A stretch of DNA of 64,000 nt from Fragilariopsis cylindrus CCMP1102 (Eukaryota > Bacillariophyta > Bacillariophyceae > Bacillariales > Bacillariaceae), in contig FMBT01000306.1 in assembly GCA_900095095.1 (NCBI GenBank), positions 186,001 to 250,000 of the forward strand, read 5' to 3'. This document shows positions 11,499 through 23,400 of the stretch, in pieces. Each line of letters begins with the position of its first letter. Within the stretch, counting starts at the first letter, position 1. The notes below the pieces were generated by a model. It made no database searches. It saw only the letters and a list, made by a program, of their open reading frames with translations, and was not told the DNA's origin. The position numbers and the translations under genes were made by a program.

Positions 11499-12422
11499 TT
11501 ATAAAAACATGACACATGCCGCCATAATGGTACCTCCAATGGCCGTGACAACAAATTCTTTCGAAAATTGCATTGCTCCGACAGCACCACTACAAGCAAC
11601 CATATACAATCCTTCCCGAGGGCAAGTACAACCCCTGATATACGCAGGATCTGAACTCCCACTAGTTACGCTGCTCACAGGGGAGTCTGGTGCAAAGTCT
11701 TTGAAGGCGACGTCTTTGAAGACGGCGTCCTTGCAATAGTTAGGGTTAGGGTCGTAGCAATCACTACTTATACTTTGCATATATTCCCAAGAGCAAGTAC
11801 AACCACTGATATCCGCAAAATCTGAACTCCCTATCGCACCCCCAACAGATACGCTGCTCACAGGGGAGTCTGGTGCAAAATCTTTGAAGACGACGTCCTT
11901 GCAATAGTCGTCGCAATCACTATGGCGATTGAGACCAATATCGGAACACGACACTGTATCATTCTTATCATTCAAAGTGCTAGTGGGAAAAATGAGTTCT
12001 TTTTCATCGAACTTGCATGCCTTTTGTCCGTCGGCGAAATTGATACTCACGGCACCCCCTGATGTACCAACAGAAATAACATCGCAAGCACAAACTTGGT
12101 ATTGCATTATAACAACACCTGTTGGATTATAGTTCATGACAACGCTATCATCAACTAAAACTTTCGAAGCAACAATATTGACACTGCTTGGTGCTCCTCC
12201 TTCTGCATAACCACAGAACACATCGCAACTAAAATCATCATCATTATCTGCTGTAATTGGGGGAGTCGTTGTATCCACAATGTTACCTACGCATGTCAAA
12301 GGCCAAGTCTCGTTCGTAACAACGGAAGTAATTTCAGCAATAGCTACATTGGTATCGTAGTTGTTGGTGGCAAATAGGGTGAGAGCGAAGATAGATTTGA
12401 TGGAGGCAGTAGCAGCACGCAT
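11499..12422 (-). CDS. Secreted Cys-rich repeat protein
   Basis: A 307-aa protein with a signal peptide (IKSIFALTLFATNNYDTNVAIA) and a hydrophobic C-terminal end (GGTIMAACVMFL) that could be a GPI-type signal. Three modules share a C-x3-C start and a C-x-C end: one diverged copy near residues 60-125 (DVFCGYAEG ... CACDV) and two close copies near 165-215 and 230-280 (YCKD, then FAPDSPVSSV, then GCTC). The last two are nearly identical in DNA (about 11641-11750 against 11801-11910), pointing to a recent internal duplication; one copy carries an extra DVAFK insertion. Extracellular adhesion or wall role is a guess; no domain family recognised. Confidence 0.7.
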   Translation of the reverse strand: MRAATASIKSIFALTLFATNNYDTNVAIAEITSVVTNETWPLTCVGNIVDTTTPPITADNDDDFSCDVFCGYAEGGAPSSVNIVASKVLVDDSVVMNYNPTGVVIMQYQVCACDVISVGTSGGAVSINFADGQKACKFDEKELIFPTSTLNDKNDTVSCSDIGLNRHSDCDDYCKDVVFKDFAPDSPVSSVSVGGAIGSSDFADISGCTCSWEYMQSISSDCYDPNPNYCKDAVFKDVAFKDFAPDSPVSSVTSGSSDPAYIRGCTCPREGLYMVACSGAVGAMQFSKEFVVTAIGGTIMAACVMFL

Positions 12423-13205
12423 TGTTGTACAGTAGTTTGCGGTTTTGACGAGAAAGAATCAACGAAAGTTTTTAGAAAAAGAAAAAAGTAATGAGTGTAC
12501 CTTCAAAAATATATTATATAAAATATGAGGTTGTTGTTTTTGCCTCGGTGAGTAACAACATTAATTTCACATACGAGATTGTGCTTGTACATATCGTATG
12601 TTGTGTTGTCAGTATCTTTTACCTTGGTGAGTAATAACATTAATTTCAAATCGTGGAAGAAAGGAGGCTTTTGTTGATGTTTTGTAACAATCGATCGTAC
12701 CAATATTATATTAATAGTATCTTTAACGGCTGAATTCGCGACCAATAAACAGTATTTTTTATAGAATTCTTTATTTATTGTTCTTTTCCGTATCATAAGT
12801 ATGCACGTGTGATTCGGATCATCGTGCGTTGACATTCAAGTTCATCAATATATTGTATCACAATTTGAATTTTTTGTCTAGATTGCTTTGGTCTCCACAC
12901 ATGCCTTTTTATTTATTCGCGTGCTGAAAATCGCCATTAATGGATGATAAATCGACGATTTATCAAATCTAGTCCAACTATTCTTCGCTTTGTCTTGCCC
13001 TTATCGATCATTATTAACTTCGACCTTATTCTGAATGAGGCAACAAAAGCAGGATAATTATTTTCTTAGTAATAAGTTTTATGAGGTCGTCATATGATAT
13101 ATGATAGTCTTATTTCTATTATATCATCCTTGAAATTAGATAGGATCCATTTTTCTTTCTTTCAAATTATTCATTGTTGATTCTAGATTTCATACGATTC
13201 CATTC
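12423..13205. other. Divergent intergenic region with imperfect direct repeat
   Basis: No convincing gene. A 30-bp motif (tcggtgagtaacaac then attaatttcacat) near 12545 recurs with few changes near 12620, each containing a splice-donor-like ggtgagtaa. The 110-codon minus-strand frame across them has no protein-like features. Confidence 0.4.
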
Positions 13206-14771
13206 ATGTGGCTGAATGAAAGGCGCATCGTTCATCGTCGATCGCTTAATGATAATATTAATCGGACAACATTACGTTGTAGAATAATACATCGACCGAC
13301 ACAACAACTCTTGCAGGTTTTGTGTTACATTGTGATATTTCTCGCAGTAACGAAAAATAGCGTTGTTACTGCCTCCAACTACAACTACAACTATAATAAC
13401 AACAACAACAACAACAACAACAATAATAATAATAACGCTGACACCGAAGAAGAGAAACGGGTACATGATGCTATAGTAGATGATTGGTACGATGTAATAC
13501 GATACCTCGTGGGATTAGTTTTATGTATAAGTGGATTGATCGGTTTGTACTTTCATCAATTCGCTTCGTATTACTTCTTGAAACAATACACAAATCCAAA
13601 AAAGGCAGAACAACGTATCGGTCGGGTTGTTTCATGTGAACCCCTCGTGAGGAATACGTCAGGAACAGTTAAGAGCACAAAGAAAAACAGGAACAAAGAC
13701 TATGATAATAGTAGAAAGAACAGAAATAGAATGGAAGGAAATAGCTGTATCGATGATAAATACTATCAGGAAGATACACTTGAACGACAACAACAAAAAC
13801 AGAACCAACAAGTATTGATTGAAGGAGGAGAACAACAACAACAACATACCGAATATCGTATTTTAATAGTATATTCTGTTCCAAAAACGCGATCGGTTTC
13901 TTTGTTATGTTGTGATCCTATCATCGATGACGAGCTGGCGATACGTTGCGCAAATTCATTCTCTCCACACGACGATGTGTGTGCTGAAACAAATAGTAGT
14001 CGTCTTGGTCGTGCTACCATCGCAATCGACACGTATCGTAGCAGAAGTCTTCCTATTTACGATGACTTCAATAACTACAACTATAATAATAATAATGATA
14101 ATAATAATGGCAGGAGCGGCAATATCAGTGACGGCAACATTACTAATAGCAACAACAGCAATAATAGTAATTACACACACATAATTCCAAGTGGTGACGA
14201 AACGGAATACTTCCAATGGTTTCACACCAATACACCAAGACCGGTTGATGCAAATACCAATCTGATCTTATTGAAAGGCCGTCCAACTTCAGCTTGTACA
14301 CCAGAATTGATTGAATCACATCTGGCACATGTTGGAACAACAGGGAAGGATGAGTGTCAAACTATATCGGTGTTGGGGATGACACTCGTATTTGCTATAA
14401 TTGTCCTATTGGTTGTTTGTATTTTTGAAATCTTATCGATGCCGAATCCTGAAACACAACGACCAGTCGGATTTACAATCCTAACCGGAATCGTTATCGG
14501 ATCTGGGGTAGGTAGTTATATATTCGCAGAGTTACTCTTCAAACAATACAAACAAAAAGTATTCCTATCGGCGTTTGTTATCCCCTCAACGATTGCCACT
14601 ACTACTACCACTAGTAATAGTACCAATATTACAGGAGGTATTATTAAAAACGTATATTCGAAAAGTTCCCTTGGTGGAATATCGAGTATCGAGTCGTCGT
14701 CGAAACCAACAACCAAGATGACGAACATTGATATTATAAGACAAAACGACAAATTTGTGGAGATGGTTTGA
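13206..14771 (+). CDS. Unknown membrane protein with four hydrophobic segments
   Basis: A 521-aa single-exon frame from ATG 13206. Hydrophobic segments lie near residues 36-58, 98-120 (VIRYLVGLVLCISGLIGLYF), 392-415 (LGMTLVFAIIVLLVVCIFEIL) and 425-447 (FTILTGIVIGSGVGSYIFAEL), i.e. two pairs with a large loop between. The loop holds Asn-, Gln- and Lys/Arg-rich tracts and short conserved-looking blocks (KAEQRIGRVVSC; YRILIVYSVP). The first segment may be a signal peptide, since it precedes a poly-Asn spacer. I do not recognise a family. The poly-Asn tract is built from AAC/AAT codons and lengthens as a simple repeat. Confidence 0.65.
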   Translation: MWLNERRIVHRRSLNDNINRTTLRCRIIHRPTQQLLQVLCYIVIFLAVTKNSVVTASNYNYNYNNNNNNNNNNNNNNADTEEEKRVHDAIVDDWYDVIRYLVGLVLCISGLIGLYFHQFASYYFLKQYTNPKKAEQRIGRVVSCEPLVRNTSGTVKSTKKNRNKDYDNSRKNRNRMEGNSCIDDKYYQEDTLERQQQKQNQQVLIEGGEQQQQHTEYRILIVYSVPKTRSVSLLCCDPIIDDELAIRCANSFSPHDDVCAETNSSRLGRATIAIDTYRSRSLPIYDDFNNYNYNNNNDNNNGRSGNISDGNITNSNNSNNSNYTHIIPSGDETEYFQWFHTNTPRPVDANTNLILLKGRPTSACTPELIESHLAHVGTTGKDECQTISVLGMTLVFAIIVLLVVCIFEILSMPNPETQRPVGFTILTGIVIGSGVGSYIFAELLFKQYKQKVFLSAFVIPSTIATTTTTSNSTNITGGIIKNVYSKSSLGGISSIESSSKPTTKMTNIDIIRQNDKFVEMV

Positions 14772-15221
14772 ATACTTGTAATTGTAACAATAATGAAATA
14801 TTAATTGTTTTCGATGGGTTATATATAGACTACGTACCAAAAACATTGTTTGTTGTTATTTTAACGATATAGTAAAAATAGAGAGTAAAGAATATTTTTA
14901 AAAATTCTCATGATCGGCGCTAATTCTGTCCAATAGGATCAGGGACTGACTCAATCACGAGCTCCAATATCTTATCGAATCTTTTTATAACACGACAATT
15001 AGATGATCGATGGAGTCGATGAGCACGTGAAATGAATGAATCATCAGCAACTTTTGATGAACAACCATGATGGCACTTAAACTCTCAACAAGTCGAACTG
15101 ATTGAATTGATAACATCTCACACAAGACAGGTTTAAAGAGTAAAAACAACATATTCCTGACTAGAGTCGTTCGATTAACTGCATACCCTTTCCGAAAAAT
15201 TATTTCGTCATCATAAATACG
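14772..15221. other. Intergenic
   Basis: AT-rich spacer between two plus-strand genes; nothing recognised. The 90-codon minus-strand frame is a shadow. Confidence 0.45.
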
Positions 15222-16541
15222 ATGTCCGTCGGCGGTCAAAAGCAAAAGAAGCTCCAACGCAACAACATCAACATCACTATTCCTATCTCTTCTATTGCCA
15301 CAGCCTTTTGTATTTGCTTCTTATCCTCATTTTCAATGCGATATTCAGCAAGCGCGTTTTCCCATCTCAAAGCTTCCATAAGCAGCAACAACAGCAACAA
15401 TATGAAGAAGATCGTCGATCGCGCTAAATTTTTGTCTGCTTCTGCGGCAATATTTGCATCTGGTACTGCCGGATTTGTCGCTGCTAACTTGAATCCCGAA
15501 CAGTGCGAGGCCGCAACCGTTAATGGCAGCAACAATCCACGTTACATTGATAAGGAAATTGAAATGGCATACGGGAAGGATGGAGAAGGAAATCCACGAT
15601 CACGTGGGATGCTGGTACGACGCCTAACAGGTGATTCGACGCCATACAAGTTCCCCGTTCAACCGGTTCGGTTGGTCCAGACCTGGCCGGAAGCATGGCC
15701 TTTTACGGAAAAGGACTTTTCACGTAGTGATCCTAGCAACGATAAGGGATTTTATGCATTCCCAAAGCTTGTCTACCACATCGATGAACCGGCGGTGTCT
15801 TCGTTGACTCAATATTACCGCAACAACATCCCAGCCAAATCTGACATTTTAGATATTTGTTCTTCGTGGGTATCCCATTATCCTTTGGAATTCCCCGACA
15901 CCATGAATTCTATATCGGCCACCGGTATTAGCGGCCTCGAATTGAAGTTCAACGACCAGCTGACGGGCGGATTCGAGGCCCAAGACCTGAACGAAAATCC
16001 GACATTACCATTTAAAGATGAATCATTCGACGCTGTCACGTGCGTCGTTTCTATCGACTACCTGATTGAACCCGTTAAGGTTCTGAAAGAGGTTTACCGT
16101 GTGTTGCGGCCTGGAGGCAAAGTGATTTTCTCGCAGTCGAACCGATGCTTTCAGACTAAGGCTGTTGCTATGGTGCGTTTTGCTTTTTGTTTTGCTCTAT
16201 TTTGCGTTGGCTTGCCTCAGTTATTGTGTGTTTCTTGGTATGGGACAAGTCCTATTTTGTTCGGAATGATCACTAAACTCACACATGGATTTTTTTCTAT
16301 CCAATAATTATCATCGTCACCATTATTCTACTTCTAATTACTGTCACTTACTCCTGCTTGCAATATACAGTGGTTGCAAATGAATGACCGACAGCACCTG
16401 GAGTTGATTAATGGTTATCTTCAATATGCGGGTGGTTTTGAACCCCGTAAGGCCTTTGACATAACGGCTACCCTCCCAGACAATGGATACCGCGATCCCA
16501 TGTTCATCATCGAGGCCGTCAAAGAAACAAAGACGGCGTAG
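15222..16541 (+). CDS. Plastid-targeted SAM-dependent methyltransferase (two exons)
   Basis: Exon 1 runs from ATG 15222 to 16172; a 198-nt intron (GTGCGT at 16173 to ACAG at 16370) leads in phase to exon 2, 16371-16541, giving 373 aa. The N-terminus is a signal peptide (SIATAFCICFLSSFSM) ending at SASAFS, the diatom plastid motif with Phe at +1. A second hydrophobic stretch (SAAIFASGTAGFVAA) before NPEQCEAA could be a thylakoid-lumen signal. The catalytic part is class I methyltransferase: SDILDICSSWVSHYP (degenerate motif I), PFKDESFDAVTCVVSIDYL (motif IV) and EVYRVLRPGGKVIFSQSNRC (motifs V-VI), as in type 11 enzymes. The substrate cannot be told. Exon 2 adds AGGFEPRKAFDIT and DPMFIIEAVK, the closing strands of the fold. 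Confidence 0.87.
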
Positions 16542-16936
16542 CATCGAAGTTATACCATTATAGATCATACGATATCAAATATCACATAACTAGGTTTGTA
16601 AAATGTGCTTGACCAGAATCCAAAACGAAGAATCATTCAAAAATATTTGGTGGAATGCCACAGTGATTTCAAGATACAAAAGATCCTACGAGTAGAGAGT
16701 TGTGATGATTCCTTCGGAGACAACGTTGTTAACGGATTTTTTGTAAAAAGAGAGAAAAAATTGAAAAATTCGTGAATATTGAATAACAACTGAGATACAA
16801 AATAAATGCAGTTCTAATTACTACCTATGATGTTGGTACTTGAACCAGAATTGAATCTATAATAAGTAGGAAAATTTGTAACCGATGAAAATTTATAGAA
16901 AAAAAATTAACACCTAGTTACCTTATCTACAGTAAG
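16542..16936. other. Convergent 3' region
   Basis: AT-rich spacer between convergent genes; A-rich tracts but no repeat or ORF of note. Confidence 0.5.
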
Positions 16937-17761
16937 CTATCGTAATCCAAGAGATGTAAACCCACCATCGACTGGAATGGTTTGACCTGTTACGTAATTA
17001 GATGCCTCCGATGACAAATAAACAACGGTACCGACCATATCATCGGGGACACTATTCCGTCCAAGCAATGTACGTTGGGCTAATTTTTCAGCACGTTCCG
17101 TATCCGCAAAGACACTTGCTGTTAATTCTGTCTTGACGTATCCCGGTGAAATATTATTCACGGTAACATTTTCATATCCATGGAATGGAGCGAAGTATTC
17201 TGCCATTGCTCGTGCCATACCAAGATTACCAGATTTAGCAGCGGCGTACGGAATCGAATCGGGGAAGGCTAAATACGATTGTGGACTAGCAATATTAATA
17301 ACTCGACCATACTTTTCAGATTTGAACCCATCTGACATTGCACGTGCTAAGAAGAATGGTGCAGTTAACATTAAATCAAGACTGACCGTCCAATGTTCTG
17401 GTGTTAAATCTTCCGCCTTTTGACGGACATTAATCCCAGCATTATTTAATAGGATTGTTGCTGGAGTGGATCCACCGGTAAGAGCCTGTGCCTGTTCTAC
17501 TAGAGAGGGTAGGTCATCAAATTTAAGTATATCCGCTGATAATGCAAATGCCTGTTCGGATCCACATACATCATTGATTATTTTTGCGCTATCCACTAAT
17601 GGATCTGGTCGACGACCGATTAAGACAACCTTTGCACCAGCTTCCGCCATACCCTGTGCTAAACCAGCTCCAATTCCGGTTCCGCCACCGGTTACGATAG
17701 CGACCTTGCCGGTCAAATCAAAGAGTTTACTAGCAACAGAACGTGCAACAGGAGAAGCCAT
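16937..17761 (-). CDS. Short-chain dehydrogenase/reductase (classical SDR)
   Basis: A complete 274-aa classical SDR. Motifs in order: VAIVTGGGTGIGAGLA (Rossmann TGxxxGIG), DIL near residue 80 (adenine ring contact), NNAGIN, the Ser of INIASPQS, the catalytic Y-x-x-x-K as YAAAK, NISPGYVKTEL, and the C-terminal YVTGQTIPVDGGF. This pattern matches the gluconate 5-dehydrogenase / 3-oxoacyl-ACP reductase-like branch, NAD(P)H-dependent. RRPD after the second strand suggests NADP preference. The N-terminus is short and mildly basic, so cytosolic or mitochondrial; no plastid motif. Substrate unknown. Confidence 0.92.
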   Translation of the reverse strand: MASPVARSVASKLFDLTGKVAIVTGGGTGIGAGLAQGMAEAGAKVVLIGRRPDPLVDSAKIINDVCGSEQAFALSADILKFDDLPSLVEQAQALTGGSTPATILLNNAGINVRQKAEDLTPEHWTVSLDLMLTAPFFLARAMSDGFKSEKYGRVINIASPQSYLAFPDSIPYAAAKSGNLGMARAMAEYFAPFHGYENVTVNNISPGYVKTELTASVFADTERAEKLAQRTLLGRNSVPDDMVGTVVYLSSEASNYVTGQTIPVDGGFTSLGLR

Positions 17762-18164
17762 GATTGCGTATTTTTGATTATTTTAATATTATGATTGGTT
17801 CTGTTACAACTGGTATGAACAATGAATGAAATGAAACAAATCGATCTCTTTTATCTTCGTTGAACTATCTTGTTGTGATGAATCGGAATATACTTTGCAC
17901 CGTCATTGTTGCAAATAATGCAGTTGCGAGGTCGAGATTCTTTCTTGGTACAAATTGAACGGTAACGTTAGTCTCAAGTCTTGTACCAGGTACTGTAGCA
18001 TAAAATAATTGCGCGACACTTTAGGTTTTTCGGTTTATGGACAGACACGAACATATCATTCACAAGTGATTTGATTTATTTTCAAAAAGCAATCGTTGCT
18101 TTACTACTTGAAGTACTCTATTGTAGCTACAACTTCTAGCTAGTTTCTATTGCTACTAGAGAGA
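17762..18164. other. Intergenic, upstream of SDR
   Basis: Upstream of the SDR start; no ORF or element recognised. Presumably carries its promoter. Confidence 0.45.
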
Positions 18165-18503
18165 ATATCGGCAAGCTACTATGTAAAGGATAAATTAGGT
18201 CTACCATAATTATTGGGCCTTCAACAGAGCTATTTTGCTCGAGTGTATAGAACCATACCAGTAAAAAAAGTTGGCTAAAAGCCAAGTATATAACAGAAGA
18301 AGATTACTGTAAAGTAGTTGTATAGTGAAGGACCATATCGGCAAGCTACTATGTAAAGGATAAATTAGGTCTACCATAATTATTGGGCCTTCAACAGAGC
18401 TATTTTGCTCGAGTGTATAGAACCATACCAGTAAAAAAAGTTGGCTAAAAGCCAAGTATATAACAGAAGAAGATTACTGTAAAGTAGTTGTATAGTGAAG
18501 GAC
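18165..18503. repeat. Exact 170-bp tandem duplication
   Basis: The unit beginning atatcggcaagctactatg at 18165 recurs at 18335, and the copies match base for base to 18333 and 18503 as far as I can read. Each unit holds a small hairpin (ttggc-taaaa-gccaa). No gene crosses it; the 81-codon frame inside is a by-product. Zero divergence implies a very recent duplication or an assembly artefact. Confidence 0.9.
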
Positions 18504-19031
18504 TAGTATAGGACATTGGTTGGTCAAGCAATGAAGATAGGTGGATTCTATTATATTATCCTACAACGATTAACCAAAACATCTCTGTGACAAGGCAGGA
18601 CACGCCATGCCATGCCATGACATTAAAATAAGAATAATCACCCATTACTTGTTTCATCGATAGGCCTTCAACGAACGAAGTAGTGAATTATCATTTACTG
18701 CCATTAAAAAATCTGCTTCACCACAGCAGAGGTAAGAAAAATCGTATTCTTTATTACCTAACTCTTGATTGTTCAGTCCGTCTGTGCACGTACTTGCGAC
18801 AACCCGCTTATTATCCTAACCTTTCTCCGAAAACCTTCGTCATTAAATTCTCATATAGTTCGCATCTTTTATTACTTTAGGTCCAATGCAAAGGCTGTGG
18901 ATAATATGTCTAGCCATATTTTTGACTATTTCTCTTTCTCTCTCTCTTGTCTATCCTTCTCCTTTATTTATTGCCGCTATTATTTTTGTGTCACGACCCT
19001 TGTTACTATTGTTGCTATTATGTTGTTGTTC
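18504..19031. other. Intergenic, pyrimidine-rich
   Basis: Contains CT-rich tracts that keep several plus-strand frames open, giving hydrophobic low-complexity peptides with no protein character. No gene supported. Confidence 0.4.
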
Positions 19032-19492
19032 TTATTTCTTTTTTTCAGCTTGTACCATCGGTCCTATATCTGGACCAAAATCTGTTTCATTTGGATCTTG
19101 TTTTTTCAAATGATCTTCTAATCCCTTTGGATAAACATATACTCCTTTTTTCCAATTTTCATCCTTCCAGCATCTTTACTACCAGAATTATTAAAGGCAC
19201 CCCGACGAACAGTGTTGGCACTTAATGGAGCTTCCTGTGAGGTAAGATTACCAATTTTCTGAGTGGCCCAATATGGTATCGACGCGGCACAACCCACAAA
19301 ACCAACACAACCCAATAACCATTTTTTGGAGGACTTCGATCGATTTTTACCCACCGCTTCTAAATTTTCATGATTCCTTCGTAGACGATCTGCATTTAAT
19401 TTGGTCTGCTGTGTAGTAGTAGATGGCTTCACATGTCGTAGGAGTTCTCTACGTACATCCGGAGGAAGCTTTCTGAACGCGTTGGATGACAT
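19032..19492 (-). CDS. Small single-TM protein, probably organellar, frame-broken at a T6 run
   Basis: From ATG 19492 the frame gives 124 aa and then stops, but one missing base in the T6 run at 19146-19151 (A6 on the coding strand) switches it into a second frame. That frame continues as GVYVYPKGLEDHLKKQDP and ends GPDIGPMVQAEKKK at a stop at 19032. The rebuilt protein is about 150 aa: a basic N-terminus (FRKLPPDVRRELLRHV), one membrane helix (WLLGCVGFVGCAASIPYWA), then APLSANTVRRGAFNNSGSKDAG, a well-ordered soluble tail. The shape suits a small mitochondrial or plastid inner-membrane protein; I cannot name the family. The coding-strand sequence at the break is A-AAA-AAG, a classic -1 slippery heptamer, so real frameshifting cannot be excluded. 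Confidence 0.65.
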
Positions 19493-19970
19493 ACTTGTTC
19501 AATTTTGTTACTGTAGAGGATAGATGTGTTGGAATACTTTTTGAAATAGATTAATGATTTCATTTCTGTTGTTGTCGCTCATCAGCCTTCGATCAACATC
19601 GTCGTCGTCACTTTTCAATATAATATATATGATAAAATAAAATAAAATGTTGTGAGTCAGTCACGCAATTTCACGAATGGGATTTCGCTTTTAACATATT
19701 TTGTACTAAGTATGTAAATTACCAAAGCTCCCTATACTCCTTCACAATTTTTTATGACAATAATCTCAAAATCATACCGAGACAATGACAACCGACCGAA
19801 GCCCAAGACCATTCTGAATAATACTCTGCAAGTGCATGCATACCGACAACTGACTTGTATTTGAGAAAGAAAAAGGAAGTATTAGGGAGTTGTTGTTGTG
19901 AAAAGATCTCTCGACGCGTTCTTTCCCTTTTTCTTCACTATTGTTCTCTCCTGAAAATAAATAATAAAAG
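19493..19970. other. Divergent promoter region
   Basis: Spacer between divergently transcribed genes, AT-rich, no recognised element. Confidence 0.45.
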
Positions 19971-20448
19971 ATGAATGGTAACGGTAATAATAATCAGGCG
20001 AGTCGTCATGACGGCAGCATAAACAATAACAGTAACAATAACAATAACAATGACGACAGCAATGGTTATAATAGTAATAGGAACAACAGCAACATTCCAC
20101 AGCATCCCCGTAATCCCTACTCTCCATCACATCATCAACAACCACGGCAGCAGCAGCAAACACAAAGTTATCAGCAGCAATATTTGAATAATAATAATAA
20201 TAATAATAATAGTAATAACAACAATAACAATGGAGGAAACCCTTATCAAGTTCGTAAAAATCCTTACTCTCAGCAACAGCAGCAACAGCACCAGCATCAG
20301 AACCACAATCACCAGAACAATCGTCAACACGCAGTGGTCGGGTCGTCGTCGTCATCAATAAAATCATCATCGTTCGCGATCAACCCAATCCAGCAACAGC
20401 AACGACAAACAACGGTCGCCGCCGCAAAGAACCATTATAACAATCCGT

Positions 20449-20493
<45 letters not shown>

Positions 20494-23400
20494 GGAACAC
20501 GGAACCATTGCCATCGCAAACTGTAACACCAATTCAGCAGCAGCAGCAACATCATCATCAGCAACACAATAAACAAAATCATAATCACCAATATAATAAT
20601 CAACACCAGGAACAGCAGCAGCAGCATCAGCAGCGTAATCACGCCGATCAAAATAATGATGATAACAACAACAATGAGCCTACTAAGTCGTCCACTTCTT
20701 CGTCTTCTTCTCCTTCTCAACAATTACAACAACTTCAAAATCAATTGGATCAGTCTAAGGAATCAAATTTTGAATTAGAGGCATCGGTTGCAACACTTGA
20801 GGTTGAATTGAATCATACCAAAAAGAAACTGATTGAACAAGCAGCCACTGAAAAATCGAAATTGGAACATGAATTACGATTAGCACAACGTGAATCACTA
20901 CGATGGAAGGTATTGGCACAACAACAACAACAAAATACAGGAAGAAGTATCGTATCGAATGCAAACTCGAATGTGGATGTGAATACGAATATGAATATGA
21001 ATATGTATGTGAATTCGATGACAGAAAGTGGAAGAAGTCTTAGTGGTGGTGTTAGTGGTGGTGGTGGCGAAACATCATCATTTTCGAGTCGTTTGATGGG
21101 AAATGCTACAAATCTTCAATCTTCAACCACGATGATGACGGCAGAAACGAGACCGAAGACTTATTCCGATCATAACCTTAACATAGATTCATTATCATCA
21201 TCGAAGATAACGAAGGATGGTATAGAGTTGACAAATAATACGACGATCATGATTGATAGTGTCCAAAGCAGCACTAACAACAACACCAGAAGCAGCAGCA
21301 GTACTAACACCAAAAAAAACTATAAAGTCACTTCCGATTATGGCGACGATGATGCAAATAATACTTTTACTACAGGGGAACAATACCTACAACAACGCTC
21401 TTCTATCGCTCGCTTGGCCTTGCATTTATTGACACAGTTAGAACCATCATCATCCACATCGAAGTCAAAGTCTATTAAGTCGAAGATGATCACGAATAAT
21501 AATAATAATAGTAATAATAATGACACCAACAGCTGCCAAGATAACTACAATGACAATGACAACGGCATTGACAATGAGGATGACAACGCTATTCGCCAAG
21601 TCTTACTTTCGATATCCGCTGCTACTACCACTACTGCACATAGTACTTCCCTTTCTCATAGTAGCGTCAGCAAATATGATGACTACATCAATACCGCCTG
21701 GTGGAATGAAGGACGGTTAGTTGAATGGCTTGTAAGAAAATCGCCATTGGAATTATCAGCATCGCCTTCCGCTGCTGCTGACCGATATTGGTCGACTCTA
21801 TTGTTACAGTCCCCAGAAGCACGTTGGCATATCGTAAAGCGAGTTATCTGTTCTTCAGGCGTAAACGATGATGCCACAAATATGACGACGACAATTGCAT
21901 TCAACAAAGCCGCCGCCGCGTCTGATACCACTCAACAACAAAAGCAGCAGCCTATGCGTACTCTCCCCTTCCGATGTCGTCGTCGACGGAAGAATCGGAT
22001 TCGTACTTATCGGATGATGATAATGGTAATGATAATGACTATGAACAAATTCGTCGATCTTTGCGAGATCCATGGTGTGATCCTAATAACCTCAACGTGA
22101 ATCGAAATGACGACGACGACGTTGATGATAATGATCTGTTGCTCCAATCGATTATTCCAGAAAGACACAATCATCACAATGGCATCGGCAATTCATCATC
22201 TGCTTTGATTTTTCGTGAATGGGTTCAGTGGTTAGCAACATCGCAATGTCCGCGACATCTACAAACTCTTCGAATCTTATTGGCTGAAGCTGCAGGTAGA
22301 AATGGTTTAATGAATAGTCATTATAGTAGTAGTGGTGTAACAGTGGATGACGAATCTATCGATAGTGATGGTACCGGCACCAATAATAGCAATGGTAGCA
22401 GTAAGACTGCTACTGCTGCTGTTTGGTGGGTTTTATGCTATCCATCAATAGCTACGACGATTCAAAGGATTGTTTATCGAAAATTAATTCGCTCTAAGAG
22501 CAATAATAATAGAGGCTTTGAAAAAACCAAGCTCAATCCCCGTAATACGACGAATAAAAGGACCACAAGCAATACTTTTAATAGTACAAATAGTACGACC
22601 TTCAACGATACAAAAAACATCAACGATAGAAGTAGTAAACGAGATCGCTATCGTATCGGTAAAATCAAAGATCGTTTAAAACAGTTACCGATGGTCGGCG
22701 TAGTGGTTATTCCAAATAACACGGACGAGGAAGATACTAACACATCAATGGAGATAGACATTGATTATGATCCAGACACATCTTACATCGAACGCAAATA
22801 TGGATACTCGAAAGATGAAGACGAAGATGAAACCATCAATAATAACCGGGGTAATATTGAGGACGATATCAACATCACTACCAATGAGGAGGAAGAAGAA
22901 GACCGAGTCTTAACATTAGCATTGTCCGTATGGATAGGACTTCTTCAGGTTGCGTCTTCTAAACAGTTAGATGATTGGTATGCGGATCGAAGGGGTCTTG
23001 GTCCCGACGACGGATTAAAGCGAAGAAAGCAATACGGTAATAACCAATCATCGTCTCCTCCATCTGGGGGGCTGTTCATGATGTGTCTTCTCATGGACTT
23101 AATGGAAGAATTGCAATTCGGTCAATGGTTGTGTAATGAAACTGTCAACGGCAACGGTAGCGTCAGCAATTCCAGAAGTGATCGCAATTCGATGTCATCT
23201 TCGCGGCTTCTATCGAGTGGGTTAAAGTCAAATAATAATACTTCAACGAATATTTCAATGGGAAAAAACAATATTGATTCTTCCAATACCAACAACGTCG
23301 AATATATGGATGTTGATGATGATGCCGATGATGATAAATACGACGATTCTCCTTCCTCTTCTTCATCGTCGACCATTCCACGGTGGTACAATATAGCAAT

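Noticed and set aside
12503-12835. 110-codon minus-strand frame
   Set aside because: No protein-like pattern; spans an imperfect DNA repeat.
18765-19225. Overlapping plus-strand hydrophobic frames
   Set aside because: Derived from pyrimidine-rich DNA and partly antisense to the small TM protein.
20127-20723. Minus-strand hydrophobic frames inside the Asn/Gln-rich gene
   Set aside because: Poly-Ile/Val/Leu strings are the complement of AAC/AAT/CAG repeats; not proteins.
21958-21992. 35-nt GT-AG stretch as a mini-intron
   Set aside because: Restores frame but is far shorter than the introns seen elsewhere (56-240 nt); a missing C at 21965-21968 is simpler.
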